DNA of 64,000 nucleotides from Toxonevra muliebris (Eukaryota > Arthropoda > Insecta > Diptera > Pallopteridae), in contig OY829326.1 in NCBI GenBank assembly GCA_963691655.1, positions 93,055,235 through 93,119,234 on the forward strand. The letters run 5' to 3'. Numbering within the stretch: the stretch's first letter is position 1; every line of letters starts with the position of its first letter. This document shows positions 33,549 through 45,844 of the stretch, one piece after another. The notes under the pieces are model-generated. The model ran no database searches and was not told the origin of the DNA. It was given only the letters and a program-made list of their open reading frames with translations. Both the position numbers and the translations under genes were made by a program.

Positions 33549-36134
33549 GCCAATTGCTACGTATATCCTTTAAAATGCACAGCAAACATCTTATAATATT
33601 TATTAATGCTTTTAAAAAATGTTCAGAACTGTGCCACGATTTCTGGTATCTGTTGAAAATGGTTTAATTGTTTTATCTGGCAATATTATTTGTATACAGG
33701 GTGTTTAACACGAAAGAAGGTTCTCGAAAAGGTCCATATAAGATTTGAAAAATAAATTTCAGAACTCTTCGGCAATTCACAATTTCACTGTAATTATTCT
33801 GATTTTTCTATTACTTATGTTCTTGTTCGTAATAAAGAAAAAGGCATAAGAAATAACAAAAAAAATGTATTTGATAAAATTGCCACATCAAATTAAATGG
33901 TAGAAAAGGCTTATTGGCTTCTTTGTGAAATGTGGCCACCAGAAATGCAAAAAATTGGGTACGAAATTGTTCAACTGTAAATGGAAATTACTTATTGAGA
34001 AACTTAAGGAGCTCGTACGCATCGAAACACATCCACACACACGGGCACATACACACGCATATATCTAGGAAGTCTCATTTGTGTTGCATACACATAATAC
34101 ACACATCTTTACTTATTCACATACATACCTACATACATATTTAAATAATAACATAAGACCAAAAACATTTCTATTGTTGTTTGTTTTGTGTTGCTTTTAA
34201 AAAGTAAACAATATGACAAAATATTTTTTTGTTATTTAAATATTTGCGTAGAAAGTAAATAAACGCGCGCGCGTATCCTTGACAATATAAATTCTTTCTA
34301 TTCGTTTACATTTTTGTTATTTTGTTTTTTTTTTTTTTGCCTTTGTTTTTTTTCCATTTGGGTAGCATGAAAACATGTGCTCTATATGAGTAAGATTCCT
34401 TTTAGTAATATTTGCGTAAGTCCTTAAAATTTATGAACCAGTTGAAATTTAAGTTAAAACAGAAACTCTTTGGAGTACTTACCTACCTACAGCAACCAGC
34501 ATGCTGTGGAGGGAAAGGGAGGATGCGATTGCAGGCTTGTTAGGCTTGAAAACAATGTCGCTCTATTTCTTTCTATAAATGACACACGCCTCATTGAACA
34601 AGTTTCCAATTTAAAATTGTATTTGATTTTTCATGCTTTAATGATTACAGAAGATTTTGACCATATTTATTTTCTATTTGATAGTGGCAAAGTTATACAA
34701 TTTTTTTGTTTACTACTTTATGAGTTTACAAATTTCTAGCTGCAAATAACAAAAATTTTTTGCAAAATTTTTTATAGGCTTTCAGCATTGTGAGCATTTA
34801 GTTTATTAAACAATATCAAAAACTTTTATATTTGTGTATAAAATGGTCAGCAATATTCTTTATTAAATATTATTATTATTCTATTTTGGATGAAAAGTTT
34901 TTGTATCCAACAATCATTTATCCCATAAAGAACCAGAAAAGTGTATACAAGTTTTAATTTTATTCTTTAGCCCAGTCGGTAGATTAAAAAATGCACCAAA
35001 AGTTCATAAAAATTCTAAACTGAGATTTTTCTTCAGTAATTGTTAGTGGGGGTATGATAGATTCAAAAACCACAAAAATCAGTCCTGGAGTTGCAGAGCG
35101 ATCCCTCCAAAAAATCCCCCCTTTGGTGAAAAAGCCTTTTTTTTACTAATAACTGGTTATCCGTTGGAGATATCAATGCTACAAAAAAAAAGCTTGAGTA
35201 ATTTCCTAAAAAAAAGGTCTTGAGTAATTTTTTTGTATATGTTATAGTTTTCGAGATATTCAATATTCTTAAGAAAAAACCGGGCTGTTCAAAACTTCAG
35301 CTCCATCGGACAACTTCTAGGTGACCCTCAAACGCCTTGAAGTTGAAACAAAGTATACGCAACTATTAACTCCGTTCAAAGGCGATATTATCTTCCCTAT
35401 CTTAACCATTTTCTTGTTTCTTCTTAGAGAAATTTATTTCGACACATCCAGAAAATTGTGTGAAAAACTTCTGAACCAAATTTTTTAAAAGTAAATTCGC
35501 ACAATTTCTGAAATAACACGAAAAATATAAACACCCACAACTTCTATAGAAGAAACGTATTTTTATTTACAAGAATATTATCCATGGTACCAATTGTGAA
35601 TTTCACAAGAATTTCAACGAAATTCACTTGAAATGTCGAAAATAATTATTTTCATAACAGCTGCTCCTGCAATATTTCTGTGGTAAAAATTAAAAACAGC
35701 ATAACTGGAGTTAAGATGGAAAATATTTTATCACATATTTTTGACTATAAATAATGAACTGATGCGAGTTTTGAAATAATTTTCAGAATTATATATCGTT
35801 TTAAGAATGGTCTTTAATTTTGAAGATAAAGTATATGTAACTAGCAGCGATAATTGTATGGGAGAACAACAACAAATCCGAAGAGATAACACGTATAATT
35901 ATAGCACACACAAATTCTTCTTTTCTCCAAACTTATTATCGCTCAAAAACGAAATTCGATTCTCAATGAAATTTCATTTTTGTCATACGTCCACATAAAT
36001 TTGAAATTCAAAATTTCAACGAAATTCACTCTCGTGTATTCGCACTATAAGAGAGAATTCAGTAGCAGTTGGGTATTTTTTTCGGTTTGTGAAACAAATT
36101 GTTCTGAGCTTAATTTCTTGTGAACATTTTTTTA
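33549..36134. other. intergenic, one solitary TE-like end
   Basis: tatacagggtgtttaacacg at 33,694 resembles one end of a mariner-type element, but no partner was found. CA-rich steps lie at 34,028-34,135, an alternating CG run ACGCGCGCGCGT at 34,263-34,274, and long T runs near 34,325-34,355. No gene recognised. Confidence 0.5.
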
Positions 36135-36576
36135 GGCGTTTTTCTTTTTTAACTCAGAGCACGGAGTAAAGTGGAGCACGAGCACACCGAGCACGCTCTG
36201 ACAACTCCGATTTAATTTTAAAACGCATAGAGCACGAACTGCCAGATAACAACTATTTCTAACTAAGTTTATTTTTCAACAAAGTTTTTTTCAATCGTTT
36301 TGATTTTTTTTTTTTTGTACAAAAAAAATAAATCAATTATTCTGAGCCTTTGTTCGCCATTTCAAATTTTTGTGTATTCTGTCAAAATATTTTGTTTTTA
36401 ATCGTTCTCTGTCTGGTCAATCAATTTCTTCTGAGCACGTAGAGTACGCTCTGAGCTCGCTCTGATCACAAAAAGAAACACAATTACGTTTGCTCTGAGT
36501 GCTCAGAGCTAAAAAGAAACACGATTACGTTTTTTGACAACACGTGCTATGCCCTGAGCTAATAAAGAAAAACGCC
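36135..36576. mobile_element. 442-bp TA-flanked MITE with GAGCACG repeats
   Basis: TA (36,133-36,134 and 36,577-36,578) flanks GGCGTTTTTCTTTTTTAA on the left and GGCGTTTTTCTTTATTAG read inward from the right. Behind the termini, both halves are dense in GAGCACG, GCTCTGAG and CTCAGAGC words in both orientations, a subterminal repeat pattern of possible transposase-binding sites. No coding sequence. It ends directly beside the coding relic at 36,579. Confidence 0.78.
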
Positions 36577-36578
36577 TA

Positions 36579-36965
36579 TTTCTGTATTTCTGAATGAGTT
36601 TCGCATTTTTTCTGCAACGTCATCGACAACAACTTTCTTCTCAAGTTTTTCAATTCCATTTTTGTAACCCGGATCATCCTTCCATGTTGAAAGTTCTTTG
36701 TTGAAGAAATCGGTGCTGATAGAAAATTTCGCAAAGAAAATTTTTGTACCAGGAGTTACAAAAGACGTAAACTCGATGTTTATAAACGAAGAAAAATGAT
36801 TTTTTTTGTAGCCTGCTGCCAATATAATTTAAGCTTTATTTGCCTTAACCGCTATTGGTACATTTTCATCAAATAATGATAGAGCCACAGTTTGGAGAGC
36901 TAAGTACTCGAGGTGCGTGGCAAATTTGTCCGCAGCCCCGTTTCTGATTTCTCGATCAATATCCT
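36579..36965 (-). pseudogene. unassigned coding relic, probably from a mobile-element gene
   Basis: On the minus strand one frame reads through DIDREIRNGAADKFATHLE, YLALQTVALSLFDENVP, IAVKANKA, a stop, then TKIFFAKFSISTDFFNK, ELSTWKDDPGYKNGIEK and VVVDDVAEKMRNSF. Acid/base spacing and the lone stop look like decayed coding sequence. The pattern (an EYLALQTVALSLFD block, then FxISTxFF and VVxDxAE) recalls widespread insect and hydrozoan proteins of unknown, probably transposon-related function; this is inference from memory of wording. The 3' side is cut by the MITE, and the 5' side fades out beyond 36,965. Confidence 0.4.
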
Positions 36966-38569
36966 GATAATTTATCAATTGACGCATGAACAAAAACTAA
37001 TGATGATAAGTTGCTTTAATTCCATCTGGTGACAGAAACCAGGTTCAAACGTACACCCACCCGAGCAAGAAAAATACAAATTCTTTTTAAAAGGTGCATA
37101 TCTTGAATGCATAAATTATTGCTAATTCTAACGATTCTGGCTAATCATCTCGGTGTTGTTTCTTCATGGAAGGGTGTTGTTCAAGAAATCCAAGAACAAA
37201 AAATTGATATATCTGAAAAAATGACTTTCCGGGCGACAATGTACAACTTCATGGTCGATGAGGGCCGCCTGGCAGTTGCCCGATTGAGCTCAAATTTTGC
37301 CCACACTGTTTCTTAATTGATTGAAACAAGATAGGAGTCCGGGAGCTAAACTTTTAGTAAGTTGAAATATAAGGGCCACCCTAATATACCTGTTAGTATA
37401 CGGCTTTAACTTCTAAGTTTTCTTTGGCTGTATAGGAATATTTTCTTTGAAAATATCGGAGACCTTAAACAATAAAAGTTTATAGCTATTTAAATCGTCA
37501 CCGTGACTAAGCAATTTATATTATTATTAAATAATGTATTCAAATTATAGTTATCACAATATATTAGACAGAATTCAAAAATCTCTGAATATCATACCAA
37601 CTTCTCTGGCACGTAAACAGAGGGGCCGTTTGGGGGTGAAACTCTCCCACTCTAATATTTTAATTTTTACTCAGTTCACGCACCGACACAAAATAATACA
37701 ATTATTTTGTTTTTTATTAACCGATTTCGATCCAAGATCAACAGTTTTTTTTTTTTTAGAACCTAGTCACAAAATTTTCCGATTTTCCGTTTTTCCAGAA
37801 AAGCCTGTTTCAAATTTCGAACACTGGCTCTTATCCTAAATGACAACTTTGTATGCAAATGTAACGTTTGGATTTTCTGCTGTTTTATTCATTTTGTTTG
37901 TGAAATGAAATTCGTATTTTGATTTTATTTAGAAATTATATTTAAGCAAAGGAAAAATTCAGAAAAAATGAGGTTATAAAAACAAGTGGTTTGAAATATG
38001 ATTTAAAGTGGACTGAATACGTGTTATTATTTGAAATAAATTGTAAAATAAAATAAAATGGCCGAACGAAAGAAACGCTATTATTTGTGTTGTTGCTGTA
38101 AACAATTTGTGTGCAGATGCACATTGCATTTCTCTCACATATAAATTGTGGGCTTACCACAAACCTTCAATTGACAACGACGAGTTTTTGATTATATAAA
38201 ACCCACAAAAAAGACTGGAAATTCACAATTATTTTTTATATTACAAAAAATTTCTTACAAAAAATTTGTTATAAAAATCAAAACACTTAATAGAACATGA
38301 ACAAAATAATGAAGTGTCTTTTGACATCTAACGCAAAATATAAGACAAGTAATGAGAAATATCAACTGCTGGACAAGCGCCAGCGTTCGAAATTACGAAC
38401 ACTCAAGTTTACACGAATGTATGTGGGGCTATTGCTTTTTCAACCACATTTCACGTAGCTTTATAATGGTGTAAAAATAAATTTAAAGCTATCTATTATT
38501 GCGAAGAAATTTGATGCTAAAGTTTTGCTTTTATTTCGACAGCATATTTTTCCCACCTACTGTATCTTT
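36966..38569. other. intergenic, no gene recognised
   Basis: A plus-strand frame at 37,107-37,316 starts with a hydrophobic run (LLLILTILA) but is short and has no recognisable mature domain. The remainder is AT-rich. Confidence 0.45.
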
Positions 38570-39567
38570 TTTTTTTTTTTGATGTGTAAACATTTTAGCT
38601 CACGGTATGGGCAAAATTTCAAATGTGTAAAATGTAAGAATAACTGTAACGTTAGATGTAAGATAACTGTAACGTCCAGTTCCCCTCTCGCTCGCACTAC
38701 TGCGCGGCATGACTGTGCTACTCTAAACAACAAAGAGAAGAAGAGAGGGAGAAATTTAAATACGAGCAGAGTTTGTTTGTTTATGTTTCGATCAATTTAC
38801 TCACACATATATGTACATACGAAAACAAAATGTGTGTGTACATTTATTCGTTGCAGAATTATTTGTTGGTGTTAAACGTGTGGAGATCGACTATACCATA
38901 CAAGCAGAGAAGTCGCCGTAGCAAACAGACGTTTAATAGGTTTTGCATTAGGTTTCTTAGATTGAATTAAAGTTAAATATATTTTAAAATATAAAACAAT
39001 ACAAAATGATAAGTACTTAATAAAGAATCTAGGTTTCAACAAATGTATTAAAAAAATTAAGTGATACTGATAGAAAGAAGGTTAAACTAAACAGTGAATT
39101 AAAACAACTCCAAAATATATCCCCATCGCCAAACTAAAATGTATATCGCCAGCAATCATCTAAAGTCGCCATTTCAGTTAATCAGTGCTACCAGGTTAGG
39201 AGGTTTTCTCCAAAATTTAAAAGTTTAATTTAGCGGAATTTACGTTTACATTAACGATTGGTTTTTTTTTAGTATGCAATTATCTCGTAGTTACGTAAGA
39301 AGGAATAACAAAATTTAAAAGATTTAATGAATGAGGAGGAATCGAGAAGAAAGCGACGTTTTTGGATGAATCCACAGCTTCAATCAAGGGAGCTACATAA
39401 TTTGGAAGTACATCTTTTTAAGGATATTTTATGAGAAAATGGAAGGCATATTAATAATTTTGCAAATGTTTTTCTAAGCCACCTCTTTTATAGTTTGGGT
39501 TTTTATAATTCCACAGGCATTCAAATTGACTGTAAAGGCATTATAAAAATTTTGCTTTGTACATTAA

Positions 39568-39772
39568 CCTTAGAAAGGCAACACTTTTTTTATCTATGTA
39601 AACAGCAAAAATGTTAAACAAAAAATTTCAATCTTATTTATTATGAAATCACGTATTTGCTTCAATAAAATACATTGTTTCTTATTTTTATTAAATGCAG
39701 TTAAGGCAAATCTCTTTGCGGTGCTTTTAAAAAGTAGTGAAGTGACTGGTCACCCCTGTTGCCTTTCTAAGG
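39568..39772. mobile_element. piggyBac-type MITE within repeat family A, copy 2
   Basis: Perfect TTAA on both sides (39,564-39,567 and 39,773-39,776) and perfect 16-bp inverted termini CCTTAGAAAGGCAACA. It is 205 bp long. This copy keeps both target duplications, which confirms the type of the copy at 13,443. Confidence 0.85.
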
Positions 39773-39793
39773 TTAAATGCGGAAAGCACTTAT

Positions 39794-39869
39794 CGTCGCC
39801 GGAGAATTGATTTGGCGCATGTGTGTACAAATTCATATACCTATACGCCAAATCAATTCTCAGGCGACG
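39794..39869. repeat. 76-bp hairpin, copy 2
   Basis: Reverse orientation of copy 1. Arms begin CGTCGCCGGAG and, from the other side, CGTCGCCTGAG, with GAATTGATTTGGCG behind. Two mismatches in the stem. TTAT flanks both sides, matching ATAA in copy 1. Confidence 0.85.
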
Positions 39870-40339
39870 TTATTTAAAATTTTCACATCAAATTGACAGG
39901 AAGAAAAACTTAAAGCGCGGAAAAAAAGATTCAATTCCAGCTGTGTATATGCGAGCATATCGTGCCCGATGCATTGAGTAAAATAAAAATAATGCAACTA
40001 CAACATATCAGCCCTATTCACGATTTGGTGCAATTGCAAAATATTTATGCTATCACAACAACAAATATATGTGATATGTAATAAAAATTTGCATTTGCAA
40101 TGATGCAAGACCATTTGCAATTTATGGTGAATTGGGCTATTATATATAAAAGATAATGATATCTAATAAATTTTTAAGTTTGTAAAAGAATTGTTTTAGT
40201 TTGAATTATTTACCTAGCATATAGATTATACATCAAATCCCTATATATAGCTATACATATGTAAGCTTATGTATATGGCATTCAATTGACTTAACTGTTT
40301 ACACATCAAATATCTTGCGTGCCTTGCACGCATCCATTG

Positions 40340-40999
40340 TTTTTTTTTTTTGCTGAAAGATGAGGCTTAACATTTGTACCAAAATTTACCCGATATTCGC
40401 CCTCTTTCATACATAAATATTTTTTTGTAAATAGTTGATTTTTACTGTTCGAAAAAATGAGCAGAAGCGTGAAATGGGTTAATAAAGTCTTTGGGTCTTT
40501 TAATTTATTTTGAATGAGAAAAAAGTTTTAGAGAACGAAAAAATTAGAAACGGGTTGGCGTTACTAAACGTTCATATATATGTGGAACATTCTTGCGAAG
40601 ATCTATTAAACATCTTAGCTAAACTGCTAAAAAGTACAAATATAATTTCACAATTAATTAATTTTAATTTCGTAAGCTCATAAGGTTTTGGCATGCACTC
40701 AAAATAATTCTTCTCGTTCACAGTTGTAATATATTAATGGTTAATATACGCATTACTAAATTTATATATTAAAGCTCTACGGGTGATTTTATGACGGCGC
40801 TTACCGAGAATTGAAACCATAGTGTTTATGGCTTAGGTGAAAGTATAGCGATTGCTCTAAATATTTCTGATGGTGGTGAGTTTCTCAAGTAGCGCACTCT
40901 TCACTGATCGTCGCCATTACCGCCGCTTCCGCCGTTGTCTCACGACTACACAATTTTTTTCAATAAATCTCACTTGTCCGTGATATTTTATTTTTAAAA
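40340..40999. other. intergenic, no gene recognised
   Basis: AT-rich except for a more GC-rich patch near 40,895-40,950 (cgtcgccattaccgccgc). No coding frame or TE end recognised. Confidence 0.45.
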
Positions 41000-41245
41000 A
41001 AAGAACATTATATATTGTTTCATAAAATTTCCAAGGCATTTAATCGAGTGTGGCATAAATCACAGGTGTCGAAAGTAATTGCACATGGGATCAGTAATGA
41101 ATTCTCTCGATGGATCTCGTGTTTCCTAAGTGGTCGCACTATCCGTTTTGTGATAAATGGTATTACTTCGGAAACTCATGTCATTAATGTTGGCGTGCCA
41201 CAAGGCTTAGCCTTCTCCTCAACTTTTTTCTTAGGAATTCCTTTG
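41000..41245 (+). pseudogene. Jockey/CR1-type LINE reverse transcriptase fragment
   Basis: The plus-strand frame reads KISKAFNRVWHKSQV, AHGISNEFSRWISCFLSGRT, VINGITSETHVINVGVPQG. These are RT motifs A (SKAFDxVWH, with the catalytic Asp changed to Asn) and B (GVPQGSxLSPxLF, here decayed to GLAFSSTFF). The wording differs from the RNase H-type LINEs elsewhere in the window, so this is a second LINE class. Similarity stops soon after the PQG motif; no YADD box follows. Confidence 0.8.
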
Positions 41246-43779
41246 CATACATCATTTGTCATTCATACACCTGATACAAAAGGAAAAAAGCTTCATTCTG
41301 TTCAACTGCATTCTGTTATTACAGTTCACTTTCCTGTTATTTTAAGCATTAATTTCTGATCACTGATCTGCTTTTAAAACGATGTATTTTAAACAAAAAA
41401 TCATAAGATTCTACTAGTTAAGTGAAAAATTGTATTCTTTATTTGTATTTAATGAATGGTTTCATCTGCTAAAATTTTAATATATGTACCAAAGTATTTT
41501 ATCACAAATTCTTATCTCTTTATTTTCAGGTATGTACTCACATTTAATATTTACGCTTTGACATTGTGAAACACTCGACAACAAAATATATTCAAAGTAA
41601 GTTTAAAGAAGAAACAATTTAATTGTCATGCATATTTCTTAGAAAATTAAAAACACGCAACATGTTTTATTTTGTTCTATTGGGAAATCAATAATAAATG
41701 ATTAGATTAACGCTATGTTGAAATTTTATCATTTTGAGTTGACAAGTGAATCACTTTGAATTTTCATTACATTTTGCAAATGATGTAGATTCCAAGTAAA
41801 TATGATCAAACACATTCATGTTATCATTACTGCCATCATAATCATCGTCATCATCGCTAGCGCTGCCGTCATCATCTTCATCAAATAAACACCTTTGCAG
41901 CGGGAAAAGACAGACTCCTTTTATTTTTAAACTTGAAATCCATCTATGCGTTTGCCTTATTACCGAAAAATGCGTATGCCAAGACAAATACAGATAAATA
42001 CAAAAAACAGACATAAACCAATCCTTGCACACACACGCATACGTACCGCACGTTTACATGTTCGTACGTATGTATGCGGTTAAATTTTTGATGCCGAAGC
42101 TATGGTTTTAAATACGCATGGGATCTCTATCGATACACTTTATCGCACATCGAAGCAGTCAACCGCCATATGCAAATATAAATAAAACCTGTTAACTCCA
42201 GAAAATTACGGCAGTATGCTCATTCGAAAAAATATGGTAAAAAGGCTCTAAGTCTTACCTACACATATACATATAAGCAAATATACATACACACTTATCG
42301 ATATTAGAAATTATGTATGTATGTGCCTTGTATGTAGTCCTCCCACCTGATGGGAGTGAAATTGTTTACGAGTGCTTACGTGTCTAGATGCGAGTTTTCA
42401 GAGGCACACATTACAGTATTCAGAGTACACAAATAAATTTGTATGTGTGTGTGTGCCACACAAGCTATAATTGTAAGCGTGTGTGTTTTGTACTTCCCAT
42501 TCCCAAAAAAAAAGCTCTAAAAACAGCATCAATACGCATTTCTATGCTGAAAAGTTGCTTCGCAATTGCTAAGTAATATTTACAACACACATATATATAC
42601 ACAACGTACACATGTGTATACCTGTACACACGAGTTTCTCCATGTGTGTGGTTATGTGTTTGTATTCACAAACGCCACATAGATATTTGCATATCCCGCG
42701 AATTATCTTTGAAAAATATTATCAAATCCTTTATATCACAGTGCGAAAATACTTGCGACTTTCTTTTTTTTTTTATTATATTTTTTTTTAAGAGAATTTA
42801 ACTCAGTGAATTTTGTGAGATAAGCTTTTTTGTAATGAAAACAAATGGAAGAGATTTCAGTTTCACTTTAAAGAATTGCATATAGGTAGTAACATGAAAT
42901 AACATGGAATTCACATTAAAATTTTATTATTTCCTTTTTATAAAACTTTTATAAAAATTTGTATGGGATTTTTAAATACTTAATTTCAATCCAGCACAAA
43001 ATCTGAATAGAAAAGAAAAGCATGAGAGAAAAATATTATTATTTTTATTTTCATTTATTTTTTTATGTTTTATGTTATTTGTTTTCTTGCATATACTTTA
43101 TATCATTAGCTTAGTTTAAAATAAGCAATTTTTCAATTTCCCAGAAAATACCAGGTAGTAATAAAATACATATTCCATATGAAGTTAAAAACTTCCGTTT
43201 ATCGTAGCGTATGAGTGACATATATTTATATTTGAAGATTGTATGCAAATGTTTACCGAGCGACACACTTCAACTTTGGATTTCTAACAAGTATTCAAAA
43301 GCGGAAACTGCAACTCCAAGAAGATATATTTTCAATATTTCCATATATTTTTGTATGGCTGCGAAAAATTATTTCACTTTATATTACTTCTACATATTGA
43401 AAAATGGGACAAATGGAATAAGCCATAGTAGAAACAAGTACTTGCACATAAAATATAAAGTTTTTATAGGTAGCTAATTTGTTTTTTCTTTCTTCAATTT
43501 GGCTTTATAATTTTATACATATTTTAGAAAAATATCATACTAAAAATGCTCTAAGTCTAAGGGAAAAAGACAACATTTTTTCGTCTTTGCATCAGGATAT
43601 CTCGTAAACTACATGGAATACAGGTCGTGCTTGTTTATAATTTGCATATTTAATCTATTTCTTTTCCAAAATGCTGTAAATTTAGAATTAAAAAAATTAA
43701 ATTCCAAAATTTTCAAATGTGAATATCTCAATTTCCTGTGTAGCATTCGAAATAATTGTAAATAAACTTTTTCGAAATA
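41246..43779. other. intergenic with microsatellites
   Basis: CAT/ATC triplets lie at about 41,823-41,882; their minus-strand reading is a run of Asp and Ser codons inside a 93-codon frame that I do not trust as an exon. GT steps lie at 42,440-42,455 and 42,640-42,662, and ACAT steps at about 42,255-42,320 and 42,585-42,630. No gene recognised. Confidence 0.5.
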
Positions 43780-45064
43780 CAGTGGCTCACAGCTTATTTC
43801 AACCAACACATTTTTCAATCTTTTAGTGATTATAATTTCTAAACAAAAAGAAATGTCAACAAAATTCAAATGCAGATTTGTAGATTTATATTTAAACTTA
43901 AACAAAATAACATAATTTACTTCATTGGCATGTTTTTTTTAACAATTTAAAATAAAAAAACTAAAAATTATAGAAAACAAAATGTCACAGCTTATTTCAA
44001 CCAGCTAACAAAACAAGAACTTCATAAACATAATTTTTTGATTTTAATACTTAATACATTGTCTTGTCCATTGTATTCTCTATAAATTTCAAATTCCCAG
44101 TGCCGGCAGCCAACATACAGCCCCAAACCATGACGCTTCCACCGCCATGTTTTACTGTTGGCTTGAGGTTTTTATTTTGGAGCTCTGCTCCAGGCATACG
44201 ACTGCCCGTCGGAGTCAAAAATGTTGAATTTTGGCTCGTCCGCAAATATGACTTTCTCCCAAAAGCTGAAGTCCTTTTAAATATGCTCTCTAGCGAAGGC
44301 AAAACGACTTTGATCATTTTTCTGACTAATAAATGGTTTCTTGCGAGCTACTCTGCCGTTAATGTTATGGTCTCGAAGAATTCTACGGATGGTTTCAGCA
44401 CTGCAAGACTTCCCCAACCCATGGAAAACCTCAGTAGCCAATTTTGGAGCTGATAGTTTTTTATTTTCTCTTATTTTCCGTACAATATAGCGCTCGTCTG
44501 TAGCGTTGAAAATTTTGTTTGGTGCTGTTCTTCCTTTATTATGCACTCTGTTCACGTGTACAAATCGGGATATTATACTCTGCGCTGTTGAGTCACTTAA
44601 ATTTACCATTTGGGCTATTTTCCGACGTGAGTGGCTTTTTTTGAAATGATTGAGGACCAACTCTCGCTGCTCAATGGTTGTGCGTCGTCCCATTATAAAA
44701 AATTACTTGTGTCTTCAAATTGACTGGCGAAATCATACTAAAAATAACTTAAGCTAATTGCGAACATAAGCATAAAAGCATAGAAAAAGAAAGTACCGCT
44801 ATTCGGAGCGATCCCAAATATTCATAACTTATTTCAACCAGGGAGAAATAAGCTGTGATGTAAATTTTTGTTACACAATTATTTTTTTCTCCGTTGCGGG
44901 GCAAGGAGAAATATTTTTGTGATTGTTCTTTCACACATTTTATTTGAGCTTTTCTATATACAAATCAGCGTGTAAATTTTGTTGATATTTTTTTTTTTTG
45001 CTTAGAAGTTATACTCACTTAAAGTTTTAAAAAGGTACTGGTTGAAATAAGCTGTGAGCCACTG
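43780..45064 (-). mobile_element. Tc1-type element, IR/DR ends, internally deleted
   Basis: TA (43,778-43,779 and 45,065-45,066) flanks inverted termini CAGTGGCTCACAGCTTAT continuing TTCAACCA, near identical at both ends. The core word CACAGCTTATTTCAACCA recurs in the same inward orientation at about 43,987, and decayed versions lie near 44,826 and 44,850, an arrangement like the IR/DR ends of some Tc1 elements. The single gene is on the minus strand and lacks its 3' part, so the element is non-autonomous. Confidence 0.88.
44051..44693 (-). pseudogene. Tc1 transposase pseudogene, C-terminal half deleted
   Basis: Starting ATG at 44,693, the first 138 codons are open: MGRRTTIEQRELVLNHF, SHSRRKIAQMVNLSDSTAQS (first helix-turn-helix) and RKIRENKKLSAPKLATEV with SAETIRRILRDHNI (second). 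After a stop near 44,277 the catalytic domain reads FADEPKFNIFDSDG, keeping the first Asp, then shifts frame into NLKPTVKHGGGSVMVWGCM and GTGNLKFIENTMDK. It ends at 44,051; the part with the second Asp and the final Glu is missing and the sequence passes straight into the subterminal repeat. Confidence 0.9.
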
Positions 45065-45066
45065 TA

Positions 45067-45844
45067 TATAGCATTGAATCTAAGATTTGTTATATCTTAG
45101 GTTGTTAACTCAAAACTAGACTTGCCAGTATTTTGTGAAATTTATAAAATGAGAAAAAGGTAGAATTAATTTGTTTAGAGAAGGTTCGCACATAACCACT
45201 AAAATTTACAGTTTTCGGTAGCCTAGAAAATTTCGCTTTCGTGAAGCCTAAACCTTAATTTAATCAACACACTTCAACACAAAAAATAACAGGATTCAAA
45301 CAAGAGCTTCAGACAATAAACTATACATGCCCCAACATTTTATATGTTTGTTTACATCTGATTTATATTTTCAGCGGGATCAAATTTCGGTAATATTTGG
45401 GTATTTTGGTACAACAAAGCCCAAAGTATCTAAGTTAGTTTTACATCTAAGATGATTTTAGTGTTATTTTGAGGGGCTTATTATAAAATTGTCCGTAAAA
45501 TATTTTGCAGGGACATATTAACTTTTCGGCATTTTTTACCTTGCTCATGTTATTCATGAAAATTAACTGCAGACCACTGAATACCAGAAACTACTACGTT
45601 CCATTTTAATAAGTATAAAAAATCATGCTTAAAATGTTCAACGTTAAAGAATTTTTCCTGCAGATTGTTCAAACCAAAAATATATTTTTATTAGCAATTT
45701 GAAAATCGTATAATTTTGGAACCGCATGAGTTGACCATTTAAAGTTGAAGCATTTGTTTCTAAAAAAAAATCATTAAAAAAAATAATGTTTTTGTTGTTC
45801 ATTTGAATAATCATTTATTTAAGTTCAAAAAGATTTGTTCCAGC
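45067..45844. other. intergenic, no gene recognised
   Basis: AT-rich spacer between the Tc1 element and the next transposase relic. Confidence 0.45.

Larger units (their letters stand above)
38570..40339 (+). repeat. dispersed repeat family A, copy 2 (longest)
   Basis: Mirror copy of 12,931-13,854. It opens with gatgtgtaaacattttagct (38,581) and closes with aactgtttacacatcaaat, then cttgcgtgccttgcacg. It carries two segments absent from copy 1: about 265 bp near 38,611-38,875 (with CA/GT steps) and about 490 bp near 39,050-39,540. The hairpin and the TTAA-type MITE sit at corresponding positions in both copies. No protein recognised. Confidence 0.8.

Noticed and set aside
33694..33713. tatacagggtgtttaacacg as the end of a full mariner-type element
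   Set aside because: No inverted partner or transposase relic was found on either side.
38525..38875. 116-codon plus-strand frame with several Cys residues
   Set aside because: It crosses the boundary of repeat family A and its extra segment, so it is a by-product of rearranged repeat DNA.
41751..42032. 93-codon minus-strand frame with an Asp/Ser-rich acidic run, possible exon
   Set aside because: The acidic run is an ATC/GAT triplet repeat, and no splice-site-bounded coding context is convincing.
44064..44453. 129-codon plus-strand frame across the Tc1 element
   Set aside because: It is the antisense shadow of the transposase on the minus strand.
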